From JAFGNB01 sp050304135 (GTDB lineage: Bacteria > Fibrobacterota > Chitinivibrionia > Chitinivibrionales > Chitinispirillaceae), in assembly GCA_050304135.1 (NCBI GenBank), contig JBNLDC010000034.1, positions 13,901 through 77,900 of the forward strand: DNA of 64,000 nt, read 5' to 3'. Positions 50,858 to 59,990 of this stretch are shown here, one piece after another (the first letter of the stretch is position 1; each line of letters opens with the position of its first letter). A program made the position numbers and the translations under genes. Below the pieces are notes generated by a model. That model worked only from the letters and a program-made list of their open reading frames with translations, made no database searches and was not told where the DNA came from.

Positions 50858-53800
50858 TCACTCGCTCTTATCTTTAACAATAGGTAATATGAGTTGTGCC
50901 GGCGTTTCTGTTACCACTCCCTGCGACTCAGCCCACACCATTACCTCGATATGAAGCGCGTCGGATTGCGCATAAAGGATGGTGTTCAACGCTTTTCCGT
51001 CGAGCGTTTTGACGGTCCGGGTAATACTGACTGCAGTATGGGGGTCGGCGATTCCGTTGAGATTTTCATCTATATCGAATCCACCGGCGGAAATGCTCTG
51101 TTCCTCGTAAATGGAATCAAGATACCTGAGTGAATCAAGACGAAGACTGTCGGTGGTGGTAAGGGCACCACGTAAAAAGACACTGTCACCGCGTAACGTG
51201 GTATAAATTCTCTGATATTCGTTATCGAGAAGTGGTTCAATCGGGTCAAATTGTCCGTTGCGGTTAAAATCAGTGAACAGATATTCAAGCCCGCAATAAC
51301 TCTGCGTTTCAACCGGAGATTTCAGGTTGTACTGGCGGATACCGTCGCCATTTATATCCTCGAACGGTGGTCCCGGGTTATACACGCCGTCGCCGTTGAC
51401 ATCCTCACCGCGATTGGCTATACCATCCCGGTTACGATCTTCACCGGGATCCAGACGATAATTGTCATTGAAGTCCTCGAATGGAAGAACATAGGCCATA
51501 GAATCAAGGAAATAGTAGCAATATGACCATGAATCCCCAATGTCGCGTGTCCACCGGGAGCTCAGTCTATAGGTGACATAGCCGGATATCTTGAGACTGA
51601 AGGTTACTTCGGTACCGTCGGCAACGGGGTTACCATTGACATCGGTGACAATCGCGGCACAGGGGAGCCCGAATGTGCCGTCGTTCGGATTGTTGCCCTT
51701 TTCAACATTGTAGCCGAGATTGATATATTTCGGAGGGCCGGCAATGGTGAATTTCACGGTATCGGATTTTACGGTTGAGAAGGAACCTGCGGTAATCCAG
51801 ACCTGTCGATATGTACTTGGTGTTTTGCCGGACACCAGATAGGTGGTTGCTCTACCGTCGTCGCCGGTGATGGCAATTGGAGGGTCGAGGTATTCGCCGC
51901 CGCTCGGGCCATTGACGATGTTGAATGATATTTTGGCGTCTTTAACCCGATTACCGAGATTGTCAAATGCGTAAGCATCAATCTTCGCTCTTCCACCATC
52001 GGTGGTGATGACTTCAGGGGTGCCGGAAAGGTCGATTTTTTTAACTACATTCGCTTTAAAGTACAAGTGGAAAACTCCTGTCGTCAACTCATTTGCTGTT
52101 CGTGCAATGCCGAAAATTGTGGCGGTAACAGCAAAGTGAGGGTTTCTGATATAGAAAGATACTCTGCCGCTGGCGTTGGTGGTCAGGCTTCGGGCAAAGA
52201 GTGTGTCAAATGTGCCGGCCGTTACCGAAAGTTCAACCTGGGTATTGGGTATGGGGGTTTTGCTGTCGCCTTTGAGATACGTTGCAGTGATCAGCGTTGA
52301 GTCGGTACTGTCGGCAATACATACCTGTCCTGCAGCTGTATCAATAACGAGAATATTTGCGGAATAATTGATAACCACCGAAGTTGCGGCTCCTGCGGAG
52401 GTGATAAGCAGTGTGTCCTGTCCGGTCCCTGTACCGGAAACCATGCAGGTTGCTTCTCCATTATTATCGGTGATACTGTCGAGAGGAGTCAGAACGGTTG
52501 TTGTCTGCTGTTTTGAAATATTAAATCGCTCGCCCATGATGGGTATTTTGGCGGCATCTACCAGTGTAATTATAATCTTTGATGAGTCCTGTCCGTTGCT
52601 GCGGATGCTTGGTGGATTCGCCGCCGCGGTGAGTTCAATTCCCTTGAACTGTACGGTGGTCGAAAGTGTTTTTGCCTGATCGCTCTCCAACGTGGCAGTT
52701 ACCGTTGCTGTAATATTCCGTCGATCGGAGGTGAGCAGGGCGACAGCTTTTCCGTCATCGTCGGTCATACTCCGTGCAGTGATCATTCCGGCTGATGTAG
52801 TGAACTTTATAAAATCACCGACAACCGGGTTACCACTTTTGTTCTTGATAAATACCTGAACTGCGCCCTTGGTGACGCCGTCAGCCGGTATCGGTTGAGG
52901 CGGGCGAATCGTCATGACCCGGGTGGTGATGAACTGGATTGTGGTATCTGCGGAGGCATATCCCTGATCGGAGTTATCGTATCCGGTTACATTGAGGCGC
53001 ATGGTTCCTTCCCAGGTGATTGCAGGGAAAGAGAAAGTGCAGGTTCCGGCACTACCCGTGGTGCGGGTAAGGGTGTCGGAAGTGTCTGCATTCTGCACGT
53101 TTTTAAAGGAGCGACTCATTTTCACGGTACGGTTTCTGAGGGTGGATCCGGCGGCGTTCATGAACGTTGCGGTAACGGTGACCGTATCGGTGGTGGTGGT
53201 CTGAAGAATAGTTTTGTCAAGTTCGAGTTCAAGCAGCAATGAAGAGACATTAATCTGCAGGGCTGATTTCGTCCCTGCCGCGGAGAAGGTAACGATATCA
53301 CTTCCATTTGAACCAGCCCGAACTCTGAATGAGGCAATACCTTCATAATTGGTTACGGAATCAGCCGAGATGACCTGAAGGTTTGATGATGACCCTTTTC
53401 CCCGGCTCATGTAAATTGGTGTTTTTGCCACCGGCAGGTCGGAGGCATTAACGACCTTTGCGGTAATGATAATGGTGTCACCTGTTTTAACATTGGTTTT
53501 ACTCGCGGAAAGATCAATACTCATTCCCTGAAAAACAACTTCAATTTCATCACTGAGTGACTGGTCGGAAACGAGGTAGGCCGTAATGTACGCGGTATCA
53601 TTGACATTTGAACTTGTAAGGCGGGCCCGTGCGATACCATTGTCGTCGGTAGTGCTCTGCCCGCTGTTCTTGCAGCTGCCGCCGCTGCCGGTAATCGTTC
53701 CGGCAGAGGTGATGAACTGGACGCATTCTCCCACAATCGGGTTGCGGAATCTGTTGAGTACCGATACCGCAACCGTGGTGGAATCCATACCGTCTGCCTT

Positions 53801-54286
53801 GATGATTGATTCACCGGGAAGAGCCTGCAGAAGTTTCTGGACTACAACTGGTTCTTCGGTGACTTCAAAACGGATGGTCTGGCGGACGGTACCTGCCGCG
53901 ACGGTTAATTCCACATTGCCCTGGGTTGGATGGGTAAAGTGCAGCAGAGCTCGACCGTCGGCATCAGTCACCACGGTATCGTCGATTATCCTTCCGATAT
54001 TGGAGGTTGCGGTGATTCTCAGTCCTGCGATCGGTTTGGCAGAGTCTGATGTTTCATCGGTAAAGGCACGGACCCTGATACCGAGGGTGTCACCCGGCAT
54101 CACATAGGCACTGTCGGGAGTCGCAAACAACGAGGGAGTGATTATGGTGTCTACCAGTGGAATCGGATCGTCCAAGTTGGCGATACCGGGGTTTTGTGGT
54201 TCACCGTTGTCGTCGCGTATGGTACAGAACAGACTTAGAACGGCAATGAGCAAGAACGACCAGAGTATACGTGATACAGTTGTCAC
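50858..54286 (-). CDS. giant Ig-like (Big_1/invasin-type) repeat surface protein
   Basis: The 1142-residue protein has an N-terminal export segment, ILWSFLLIAVLSLFC, with Cys in a non-canonical lipobox. The body is a chain of six or more Big_1-type domains of about 90-100 residues. Each repeats the pattern of ADG start, VSVLNRFRNPIVGECVQF-like strand, TSAG, then DDNG.A.A.L. Examples start near residues 60, 160, 270, 360, 460, 560 and 680. After about residue 880 comes an Asp/Asn-rich stretch, NRDGIANRGEDVNGDG, resembling dockerin or EF-hand calcium loops. Intimin/invasin-like adhesins use such stacks as surface stalks. No barrel anchor is in the protein; the next gene may serve. GTG start with AGGAGG eight bases upstream. 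Confidence 0.8.
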   Translation of the reverse strand: MTTVSRILWSFLLIAVLSLFCTIRDDNGEPQNPGIANLDDPIPLVDTIITPSLFATPDSAYVMPGDTLGIRVRAFTDETSDSAKPIAGLRITATSNIGRIIDDTVVTDADGRALLHFTHPTQGNVELTVAAGTVRQTIRFEVTEEPVVVQKLLQALPGESIIKADGMDSTTVAVSVLNRFRNPIVGECVQFITSAGTITGSGGSCKNSGQSTTDDNGIARARLTSSNVNDTAYITAYLVSDQSLSDEIEVVFQGMSIDLSASKTNVKTGDTIIITAKVVNASDLPVAKTPIYMSRGKGSSSNLQVISADSVTNYEGIASFRVRAGSNGSDIVTFSAAGTKSALQINVSSLLLELELDKTILQTTTTDTVTVTATFMNAAGSTLRNRTVKMSRSFKNVQNADTSDTLTRTTGSAGTCTFSFPAITWEGTMRLNVTGYDNSDQGYASADTTIQFITTRVMTIRPPQPIPADGVTKGAVQVFIKNKSGNPVVGDFIKFTTSAGMITARSMTDDDGKAVALLTSDRRNITATVTATLESDQAKTLSTTVQFKGIELTAAANPPSIRSNGQDSSKIIITLVDAAKIPIMGERFNISKQQTTTVLTPLDSITDNNGEATCMVSGTGTGQDTLLITSAGAATSVVINYSANILVIDTAAGQVCIADSTDSTLITATYLKGDSKTPIPNTQVELSVTAGTFDTLFARSLTTNASGRVSFYIRNPHFAVTATIFGIARTANELTTGVFHLYFKANVVKKIDLSGTPEVITTDGGRAKIDAYAFDNLGNRVKDAKISFNIVNGPSGGEYLDPPIAITGDDGRATTYLVSGKTPSTYRQVWITAGSFSTVKSDTVKFTIAGPPKYINLGYNVEKGNNPNDGTFGLPCAAIVTDVNGNPVADGTEVTFSLKISGYVTYRLSSRWTRDIGDSWSYCYYFLDSMAYVLPFEDFNDNYRLDPGEDRNRDGIANRGEDVNGDGVYNPGPPFEDINGDGIRQYNLKSPVETQSYCGLEYLFTDFNRNGQFDPIEPLLDNEYQRIYTTLRGDSVFLRGALTTTDSLRLDSLRYLDSIYEEQSISAGGFDIDENLNGIADPHTAVSITRTVKTLDGKALNTILYAQSDALHIEVMVWAESQGVVTETPAQLILPIVKDKSE

Positions 54287-54315
54287 GGAGAAGCCTCCTT
54301 TTTAAGCCTCTGATG

Positions 54316-54344
54316 ATTGTACCACACGGTGGTGACGGTACAAT
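54316..54344. promoter_or_regulatory. operator-like inverted repeat upstream of the Ig-repeat gene
   Basis: ATTGTACC (54316-54323) and GGTACAAT (54337-54344) are perfect 8-bp arms with a 13-base centre. On the minus strand TACAAT matches a -10 box 5/6, about 35 bases before the GTG start, but its -35 box (TTGTAC) is only 3/6. A dimeric regulator may bind here. The whole could also be a chance palindrome. Confidence 0.4.
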
Positions 54345-54533
54345 ATTTAAGTATCCATATAGTATCATGGGGGACACCGGAGAGTGAAGAGAAAACAAGC
54401 ACCTGTTAAAAAAAACGTGAAACAAGTATTTTACGGTGTACATCGGAATATGTTTTCATATCGGGAGCACCGTGTACCGGGGGCATTCAGAATAACATGT
54501 AGTATCTCCTCATTGGAGATATATTTAGTTCCT

Positions 54534-54690
54534 GTTCAGGATAGGTTAAATTCGGACACTGAGCGGAGTCGAAGCGGTGCACTGAGCCCCGTCGAAGTGT
54601 GCCCGAATTTGTAAGGAATCGATCGTTTCAACATTTCGACTTCGCTCAATGCAGAGCTCCGCTCAACGACCGAATAGGGAAATCCTGAAC
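54534..54690. repeat. REP-like palindromic element with nested inverted repeats
   Basis: Outer arms GTTCAGGAT (54534-54542) and ATCCTGAAC (54682-54690) flank two copies of a REP-like unit. The first, 54548-54610, is bounded by AAATTCGG and CCGAATTT and contains CACTGAGCGGAGTCGAAG and CACTGAGCCCCGTCGAAG in the same orientation. The second, about 54634-54676, carries TTTCGACTTCGCTCAA, the same theme in opposite orientation. This GAGCGGAGTCGAA motif occurs in dispersed extragenic repeats of many bacteria. No coding capacity; the size suits a MITE or a REP doublet. Confidence 0.75.
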
Positions 54691-54743
54691 GGATACTATT
54701 TAGAAATGATGAAGTAAAATCAACCAATTGGAGACACCTTCTC

Positions 54744-56048
54744 ATGAATTCCGGTGTACAGGTCCGTTCAGTATCCAGGGGCTCCCCATTTTATCGTGGG
54801 GGACTTCGTAAAGGCGACACCATCCTGACAATCAATGACGAAGCAATTGTCGATGATCTCGATTTCCACTTTTTTATCGCCGAAGAACAATTACTGCTGG
54901 CAATCAGGAGAGGTGCGGTCACTCTTCGTCTTGCGGTTGAGCGTGAGGAGGGTGATTTTTCCGGTGTGGAACTCGTGGAACAGCCGATACGTCATTGTAC
55001 CAATCGCTGTATTTTCTGTTTTATTGATCAGATGCCTCCGGGTCTGCGAAAAACTCTATACATTAAAGATGAAGATGTTCGATTATCGGTATTCAACGGC
55101 AATTATGTTACGCTGAGTAATTTCAGCAACCGGGATCTTGATCATCTGGGAAAAATCGGTCTTTCTCCTTTATATATTTCTGTTCACTCGACAGATCCGA
55201 CCATCAGACGTAAAATGCTCCGTAACAGCAGAACACCTCCTGTTCTGGAACAGTTACGTCGGCTGGCGGGGCAGGGGATCAGATTTCATACACAGATTGT
55301 TGTCTGCCCGGGATGGAATGACGGTGCAGTCCTTTCAACAACGATAAGAGATCTTCTGAAATTAGGTGAATCGGTCCAATCGATTGCCGTGGTACCGGTG
55401 GGTCTCACCAGATTCAGGTCGATGCCGCTCAATCCGGTTGATGCGGGAGGTGCCCGATCGATTTGCCGGAGTATCGGACGCATCAGTGACCTGGCGGCCG
55501 GGCGCGACGGTATGCGGAAAGTGTTTCTTGCCGATGAGTTTTTCATCAAAGGTGCCGAGCCTATCCCCGGCACATCGTATTATGAGGACTTCCCACAGAT
55601 TGAAAACGGTGTGGGACTGGTACGGCAACTTATTGACGACTGGAATGCCGTCGTGAACCGAGGCCGCTGCGGAAAACGAAAAAGAAAACGGGGGGAAGGG
55701 CTGGGTGGAGTACTGTTGATAACATCGGTTTCCGCCTATCCCTTTCTGCAAGCCATAGCGGATGAATTGCAGCGTCTGCGACCGGAGCCGGCAATCACCG
55801 TGACTGCCGTTGTCAACCGGTTCTTCGGAGAGACGGTTACGGTAGCGGGTCTGCTCACCGCCGCCGATATCCTGAGGGAAATCCGACGGCGCTGTCGGCA
55901 GACCCCGCTGGAGATGGCGCTTCTACCCTCGGTACTGTTCAATTATAATGGCTATACGCTTGACGGTTACTCATTACACCGGATGGAGAAAACTGCAGGA
56001 ATCCCCCTGCGCATTATCGACAGAATAGAGGAACTCGCAACAATATGA
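54744..56048 (+). CDS. DUF512/TIGR03279 radical SAM-like protein with PDZ domain
   Basis: The 434-residue protein opens with a PDZ-like domain (1-70), VRSVSRGSPFYRGGLRKGD. A radical SAM type cysteine triad follows, C85-x3-C89-x2-C92 in HCTNRCIFCFIDQMP. The rest matches the DUF512 family: PPGLRKTLYIKDEDVRLS, FNGNYVTLSNFS, ISVHSTDP, FHTQIVVCPGWNDG and VVPVGLTR. Members occur mostly in anaerobes and cyanobacteria. The cysteine triad suggests an Fe-S cluster but the reaction is unknown. The stop overlaps the start of the pseudouridine synthase gene by 4 bp, so they are coupled. Confidence 0.9.
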   Translation: MNSGVQVRSVSRGSPFYRGGLRKGDTILTINDEAIVDDLDFHFFIAEEQLLLAIRRGAVTLRLAVEREEGDFSGVELVEQPIRHCTNRCIFCFIDQMPPGLRKTLYIKDEDVRLSVFNGNYVTLSNFSNRDLDHLGKIGLSPLYISVHSTDPTIRRKMLRNSRTPPVLEQLRRLAGQGIRFHTQIVVCPGWNDGAVLSTTIRDLLKLGESVQSIAVVPVGLTRFRSMPLNPVDAGGARSICRSIGRISDLAAGRDGMRKVFLADEFFIKGAEPIPGTSYYEDFPQIENGVGLVRQLIDDWNAVVNRGRCGKRKRKRGEGLGGVLLITSVSAYPFLQAIADELQRLRPEPAITVTAVVNRFFGETVTVAGLLTAADILREIRRRCRQTPLEMALLPSVLFNYNGYTLDGYSLHRMEKTAGIPLRIIDRIEELATI

Positions 56049-56818
56049 ACGGGAACAAAGAATCCGCCGCCCCCGGGGGAATACGGCTCAACAGGTTTCT
56101 GGCGCAGTGCGGCATAGGATCACGACGAAAATGTGATGACCTTATCGCAACGGGGCATATTTTGCTTAACGGTATAAAAGTCACCGAAATGGGGGTCAGA
56201 ATCAATCCGGAGACCGATCGGGTTGAGTATCAGGGCAGGGCGGTGAAGCATATAAGTGCCAAGGAGTACTGGGCGTGGTACAAACCGCGCGAAGTGATGG
56301 TTACCGCGCATGATCCGCAGGGAAGAGCAACGGTGTATTCCGAACTGGAAAAAACCGGACGAGAGGTGAGACACCTGCGGTATATGGGGCGTCTTGACTA
56401 CCAGTCGGAGGGCCTGCTGCTTCTGACCAACGATGGAGATCTGATTCATGCGCTGACACATCCCCGGTTTCATATTAAAAAGACCTATCAGGTGAAACTT
56501 GAACGACGTCTTACACCGGAAGAGACCCGGCAACTGCTCGAAGGAGTCACCTCCGAAGGCCAAGTACTGCGTGCTGGTGCAGTACGTCTGCTTTCATTAC
56601 CGGATAAGGGGCGGGTACAGTACTGGTATGAAATAGATCTATATGAAGGAAAAAACCGGCAGCTTCGCAGGATGTTCGAGACTCTGCATATTCTGGTCGG
56701 AAGGTTGCGGCGGACACGGTTCGCTTCGGTGAAACTGGGAACCATGAAACCCGGCGAATTACGGCCGTTGCTTCCACCGGAAATTTCCGCCCTCAGGCGA
56801 ATGGGGTATCCGCGGTAG
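56045..56818 (+). CDS. 23S rRNA pseudouridine synthase, RsuA/RluB family
   Basis: The 257-residue protein has an N-terminal S4 RNA-binding domain (13-70, GGIRLNRFLAQCGIGSRRKCDDLI). The synthase domain has the catalytic motif GRLDYQSEGLLLLTND with D118 as nucleophile. KLGTMKPGELRPL and a final LLPPEISALRR follow. The S4 fusion and GRLD-xxSEG variant are typical of RsuA/RluB/E/F enzymes. RluB-like modification of 23S rRNA is the likeliest role, but RsuA-type 16S modification cannot be excluded. It is translationally coupled to the DUF512 gene. Confidence 0.9.
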   Translation: MNGNKESAAPGGIRLNRFLAQCGIGSRRKCDDLIATGHILLNGIKVTEMGVRINPETDRVEYQGRAVKHISAKEYWAWYKPREVMVTAHDPQGRATVYSELEKTGREVRHLRYMGRLDYQSEGLLLLTNDGDLIHALTHPRFHIKKTYQVKLERRLTPEETRQLLEGVTSEGQVLRAGAVRLLSLPDKGRVQYWYEIDLYEGKNRQLRRMFETLHILVGRLRRTRFASVKLGTMKPGELRPLLPPEISALRRMGYPR

Positions 56819-56893
56819 TGAACGGGCCTGCTCAAACAGTTTTTTCATGAATGTATCAGGAGATCGGGCGTTACCGTCAACCCTTGACAGACC

Positions 56894-58411
56894 CTAGATG
56901 ATATCAAGTTCCACGGCGATAGCACGCAACTCGTCGTTATCACAATGATACCCAAGTGCCTGACGGACCGGGGAGATTAGCTGCCTGGTGGTCCGGGTCT
57001 GTTTCGCGGCTTCGTACCAGTTCACGATAATGTCGATACTGTTGGAACTTAAGCGGTTGGCTGCAGCGAAAAGGTTGCACGCCTCGTCGTAGTCTTTCCG
57101 GTAAAAAGCGGCGATGGCGAGGCCTTCGTAAGCGAGGCTGTTCTCTCCGTACTGCAGTAGTATCTTCTGAAAACTGTCGGCTGCCTCTTCGTAGGCGCCG
57201 TCCTGCAACAACGATATCGCATGGTCTATCCGCTTATTCCGTTCAAAGGGAACTTCCGGGGGCGGCGGTTTTTTCGATGGCTCATCGACAAGCGATCGGA
57301 TACGGGATTCGGCAATCGAGGCAGCTGTTTCCCAGTGATGAATTGATCGCAGATCGGTCCCTGTCTCCATACCGCGCTGATGTGCCTTCTCCTGGTGAGT
57401 GAAGACGTAGCGCAGGAGCGAGCGGAGATGATTTGTATCGGGAACCAGCCAGAACGGATAATCAACCGTTGCGAGTTTACTGACTTTTTTTTCCGGCATT
57501 GTTTCAAGTGAACACCGGATGAAGTAGCCTCCATCCGGGGGGACAAAGTCAAGGCATGCCCCACCACCCGTAACAATTACCGGTTTCCCGCAGGCCATTG
57601 CTTCGGCGATCGGCAGGCCGTATCCTTCAGCGCGATACGGATGGACGTAACAATCCGCAGCCGCGTAAAGTCCCGGAAGTTCGTCGTGTCCGATGTCATC
57701 GGAGGTGTAGATGATCGGTGCAATATCGGAACGTGCCGCAAGCTCCTGAATTTTATCCGACATCCCTTTCGCGTAGACCGGGGAATCTTTGATGATCAGG
57801 CAGACCGGTTCATCGACGGTAAATTCGCTCAGGTAGGCATTGATGAGGATGTCGGTGCCTTTACGGGTTGTGGCACCACCGTTGAAAAGAAAACGGTAAC
57901 GGTTTTCACCTGCCTGTGTTATCCAGGAGAGTGGGCGGGCCTCGGGGTTGAACCGTTGCGGATCAATTCCGAGCGGAACCACCTTTACCTTTTCCGGTGG
58001 AATGCCCGACCGTTCATAACATACTTTGAGGAAACGGGTGTACACCCATACTTCGTCCACGGTATCGGCAATGGCACTGCACCATGACACCGGAAGGCTC
58101 CCGTACTCCCAGGGCTGCATCAGAACGAATTTACCTGAGTGCGGTCGGGAAAAATCCGGAGGCCACCGGTGTCGGATATGAATATCCGCATTGGAATGAG
58201 GAGGCTTGCTGATTGCGGTGAGCTGCCGGTATTTTGAAGATGGATCCGGTGTGAACTGGTCGGCTTCGAACGGAACGTGCCTGATATCGAGGTTGGAGAA
58301 TTGCAGAAGTTCACAGAGCAGTTCCCGGTTTACCATCCCGAGGCTGTGATGAACGAACAGCGACCCTTCCCAGTTGATTTTGATTTTTACCGGTGAGGAC
58401 TTTTTGGTCAT
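56894..58411 (-). CDS. GT4-type glycosyltransferase with C-terminal TPR region
   Basis: The 505-residue protein has a GT-B fold layout. N-terminal part: WEGSLFVHHSLGMVNREL and a HRWPPDFSRP segment. C-terminal catalytic lobe: FLFNGGATTRKGTDILI (donor loop), DELPGLYAAADCYVHPYRAEGYGLPIAEAMACGKPV with the EX7E pair typical of GT4 enzymes. From about residue 385 two or three TPR-like helical repeats follow (EEAADSFQKILLQYGENSLAYEGLAIAAFY). Such proteins transfer sugars to polysaccharide, lipid or protein acceptors in the cytoplasm. The acceptor and sugar are unknown. The start has no clear ribosome-binding site. It is convergent with the pseudouridine synthase gene, 75 bp between stops. Confidence 0.85.
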   Translation of the reverse strand: MTKKSSPVKIKINWEGSLFVHHSLGMVNRELLCELLQFSNLDIRHVPFEADQFTPDPSSKYRQLTAISKPPHSNADIHIRHRWPPDFSRPHSGKFVLMQPWEYGSLPVSWCSAIADTVDEVWVYTRFLKVCYERSGIPPEKVKVVPLGIDPQRFNPEARPLSWITQAGENRYRFLFNGGATTRKGTDILINAYLSEFTVDEPVCLIIKDSPVYAKGMSDKIQELAARSDIAPIIYTSDDIGHDELPGLYAAADCYVHPYRAEGYGLPIAEAMACGKPVIVTGGGACLDFVPPDGGYFIRCSLETMPEKKVSKLATVDYPFWLVPDTNHLRSLLRYVFTHQEKAHQRGMETGTDLRSIHHWETAASIAESRIRSLVDEPSKKPPPPEVPFERNKRIDHAISLLQDGAYEEAADSFQKILLQYGENSLAYEGLAIAAFYRKDYDEACNLFAAANRLSSNSIDIIVNWYEAAKQTRTTRQLISPVRQALGYHCDNDELRAIAVELDII

Positions 58412-58643
58412 ACAGGTAAAATATTAACTGTCACCTACGTAGTGCTACCGCTTCGTCGTATCCCGAAACCCTGTTCTATTGAGGGCATATCCGGAAATTG
58501 ATTTTTCGAATGATTCTGAGGGGAATTCGTTTACGGTGATTAGTAAGCGCAAGTAAGCGTTTCCGATTTCGGTTTTTGGGCGCTGGTGCCGATAACAACT
58601 CAAAAAATAGTGATGCGCAACGGTACCTTCACTTACGTCACAA

Positions 58644-59801
58644 CTACTTCCCCAGATTCCGCATCTTCTCCACCACCTTGTTCATCACATCGCTCATTTT
58701 ATACACCACAAGGTACCCGGGGGCCTCGGGTGAAATGTCGACGTATACCGTGCCCCAGTCGTCTGTTTCCACGAAACAGCCGCCGCCATCGCGGGTGGAC
58801 CTGCCGCCGTAGACAGGGGGACTGAGGGACTGGGGGAAGGAGTCGTTGACGGCGTAGAAGGTGATGTCGTCGGTGCGTTTTTCTGTAGAATAGTCACGGG
58901 CGACGGTTTTTGCCCATTTGCCGTCAGGAGAGATTTCGAATTGTTCCCAGAGGACTATATCTTTTTCCTGTTGATAAGTAAACGGCTGAATGGAAATATC
59001 TTCATAGCTTGGATCCCATTTTACAGAAGCAAAGTTATTAGTACCATCCTCAGTATTGTAGTTTCCAATCATGAGCATGTTTTTTTTGGAATATGACTCA
59101 GGATAAGCACTTATACCAAGATCTGACAGTTTTTTAGTTAACTCATTATCTTTTTGATCATAAATTAATTCTGAACTGATCTTCCATGTAGTAGGCTTTG
59201 GGGCATCAAATAATTCGCACAATGTCATGTTGTCATGGAGTAAGAAAATAAATCCCCCATAGCCATAAATTGTATCAATTACTTTATTTTGAATCACATC
59301 AAAGATAATTGATATGTCATTTGAATCAGTTTTTTTAAAGCTATGGTGAACTATGTCGATCCAAATTTTTAAATCTGTGGTGTCAACGACTGTTGTTGAG
59401 TAGATCATGTCATTACCATTATGAGATAATAAATGAGTTTGTTGTATCCCTGAAGAGAGGTCTAATATCTGGAAATCTCTTATACCAAATCCCCATAAAT
59501 ATTTATCGTCTGGAAGGGAGAAGTACTTTTTACATGGTGACTCAAATAAATGATCATTAATTATTGAAAGATTGATAGCACCCTTTTCAAATTTCACAAC
59601 GGAAATGTTTCCCATTCCAGAAATGATTGCAAATGTATCTGGTGAAATAACATTCAGGCACTGTGCGACTGAAGAACCTGTCCCGATAAGGCTAGCAGTA
59701 ATATCAATACCTACCATTGAATGACCTTTCTTAAAGGCATTTCCGAAACAATTAAAGAAAACAAATATAGATGCACAAAAAATTAGAAAAAGTAATTTCA
59801 C
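58644..59801 (-). CDS. exported protein of unknown function, coupled to the amidohydrolase gene
   Basis: The 385-residue protein has an N-terminal hydrophobic signal, KLLFLIFCASIFVFFNC, with a Cys but no canonical lipobox. The body consists of repeated strand pairs (IISGMGNISVVKF, LWGFGIRDFQILDLSSG) that suggest a beta-propeller. No enzyme motif is seen. Its ATG overlaps the stop of the 1088-residue amidohydrolase gene by 4 bp. Most of the gene (from the start down to about 58950) is strikingly AT-rich, but its last 100 codons return to the local composition. Such a mosaic fits a horizontally exchanged cassette. As a periplasmic protein adjacent to a putative toxin it could be an immunity or partner protein; this is inference. 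Confidence 0.6.
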   Translation of the reverse strand: MKLLFLIFCASIFVFFNCFGNAFKKGHSMVGIDITASLIGTGSSVAQCLNVISPDTFAIISGMGNISVVKFEKGAINLSIINDHLFESPCKKYFSLPDDKYLWGFGIRDFQILDLSSGIQQTHLLSHNGNDMIYSTTVVDTTDLKIWIDIVHHSFKKTDSNDISIIFDVIQNKVIDTIYGYGGFIFLLHDNMTLCELFDAPKPTTWKISSELIYDQKDNELTKKLSDLGISAYPESYSKKNMLMIGNYNTEDGTNNFASVKWDPSYEDISIQPFTYQQEKDIVLWEQFEISPDGKWAKTVARDYSTEKRTDDITFYAVNDSFPQSLSPPVYGGRSTRDGGGCFVETDDWGTVYVDISPEAPGYLVVYKMSDVMNKVVEKMRNLGK

Positions 59802-59990
59802 GAAAAATTCTTTAAAATTATTAAGTTGTTATTCTTTTTTATTTGCTTACTATCTTGTACCGGAAAATTCTTGAAATCGTTAATCGTATCATTAACACTA
59901 CGGTCAAAATCAGTTTTGGAGATTTTAATATTGTATTTCATTTTGTATTTAATATCTGTTAACTTACTTTCAAAAATAGTACTAAACTTC
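58950..59990. other. AT-rich mosaic segment across two genes
   Basis: Between about 58950 and 59990 the sequence is much more AT-rich than either side. It covers the last 65 or so codons of the amidohydrolase-type gene and about three quarters of the exported-protein gene. Both boundaries fall inside reading frames, which is the pattern left when C-terminal cassettes are exchanged by recombination. Boundaries are estimated by eye. Confidence 0.55.

Larger units (their letters stand above)
54287..54743 (+). other. intergenic region holding an operator-like palindrome and a REP-like element
   Basis: No gene is seen in these 457 bases between divergent genes. The minus-strand promoter side carries the inverted repeat at 54316-54344. 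The plus-strand side holds a small hairpin ATCTCC (54504-54509) / GGAGAT (54515-54520) and the palindromic element at 54534-54690. Both strands' promoters for the flanking genes should be here. Confidence 0.5.

Noticed and set aside
54384..54614. Plus-strand frame of 76 codons in the gap before the DUF512 gene
   Set aside because: Its second half is the REP-like element and there is no start signal.
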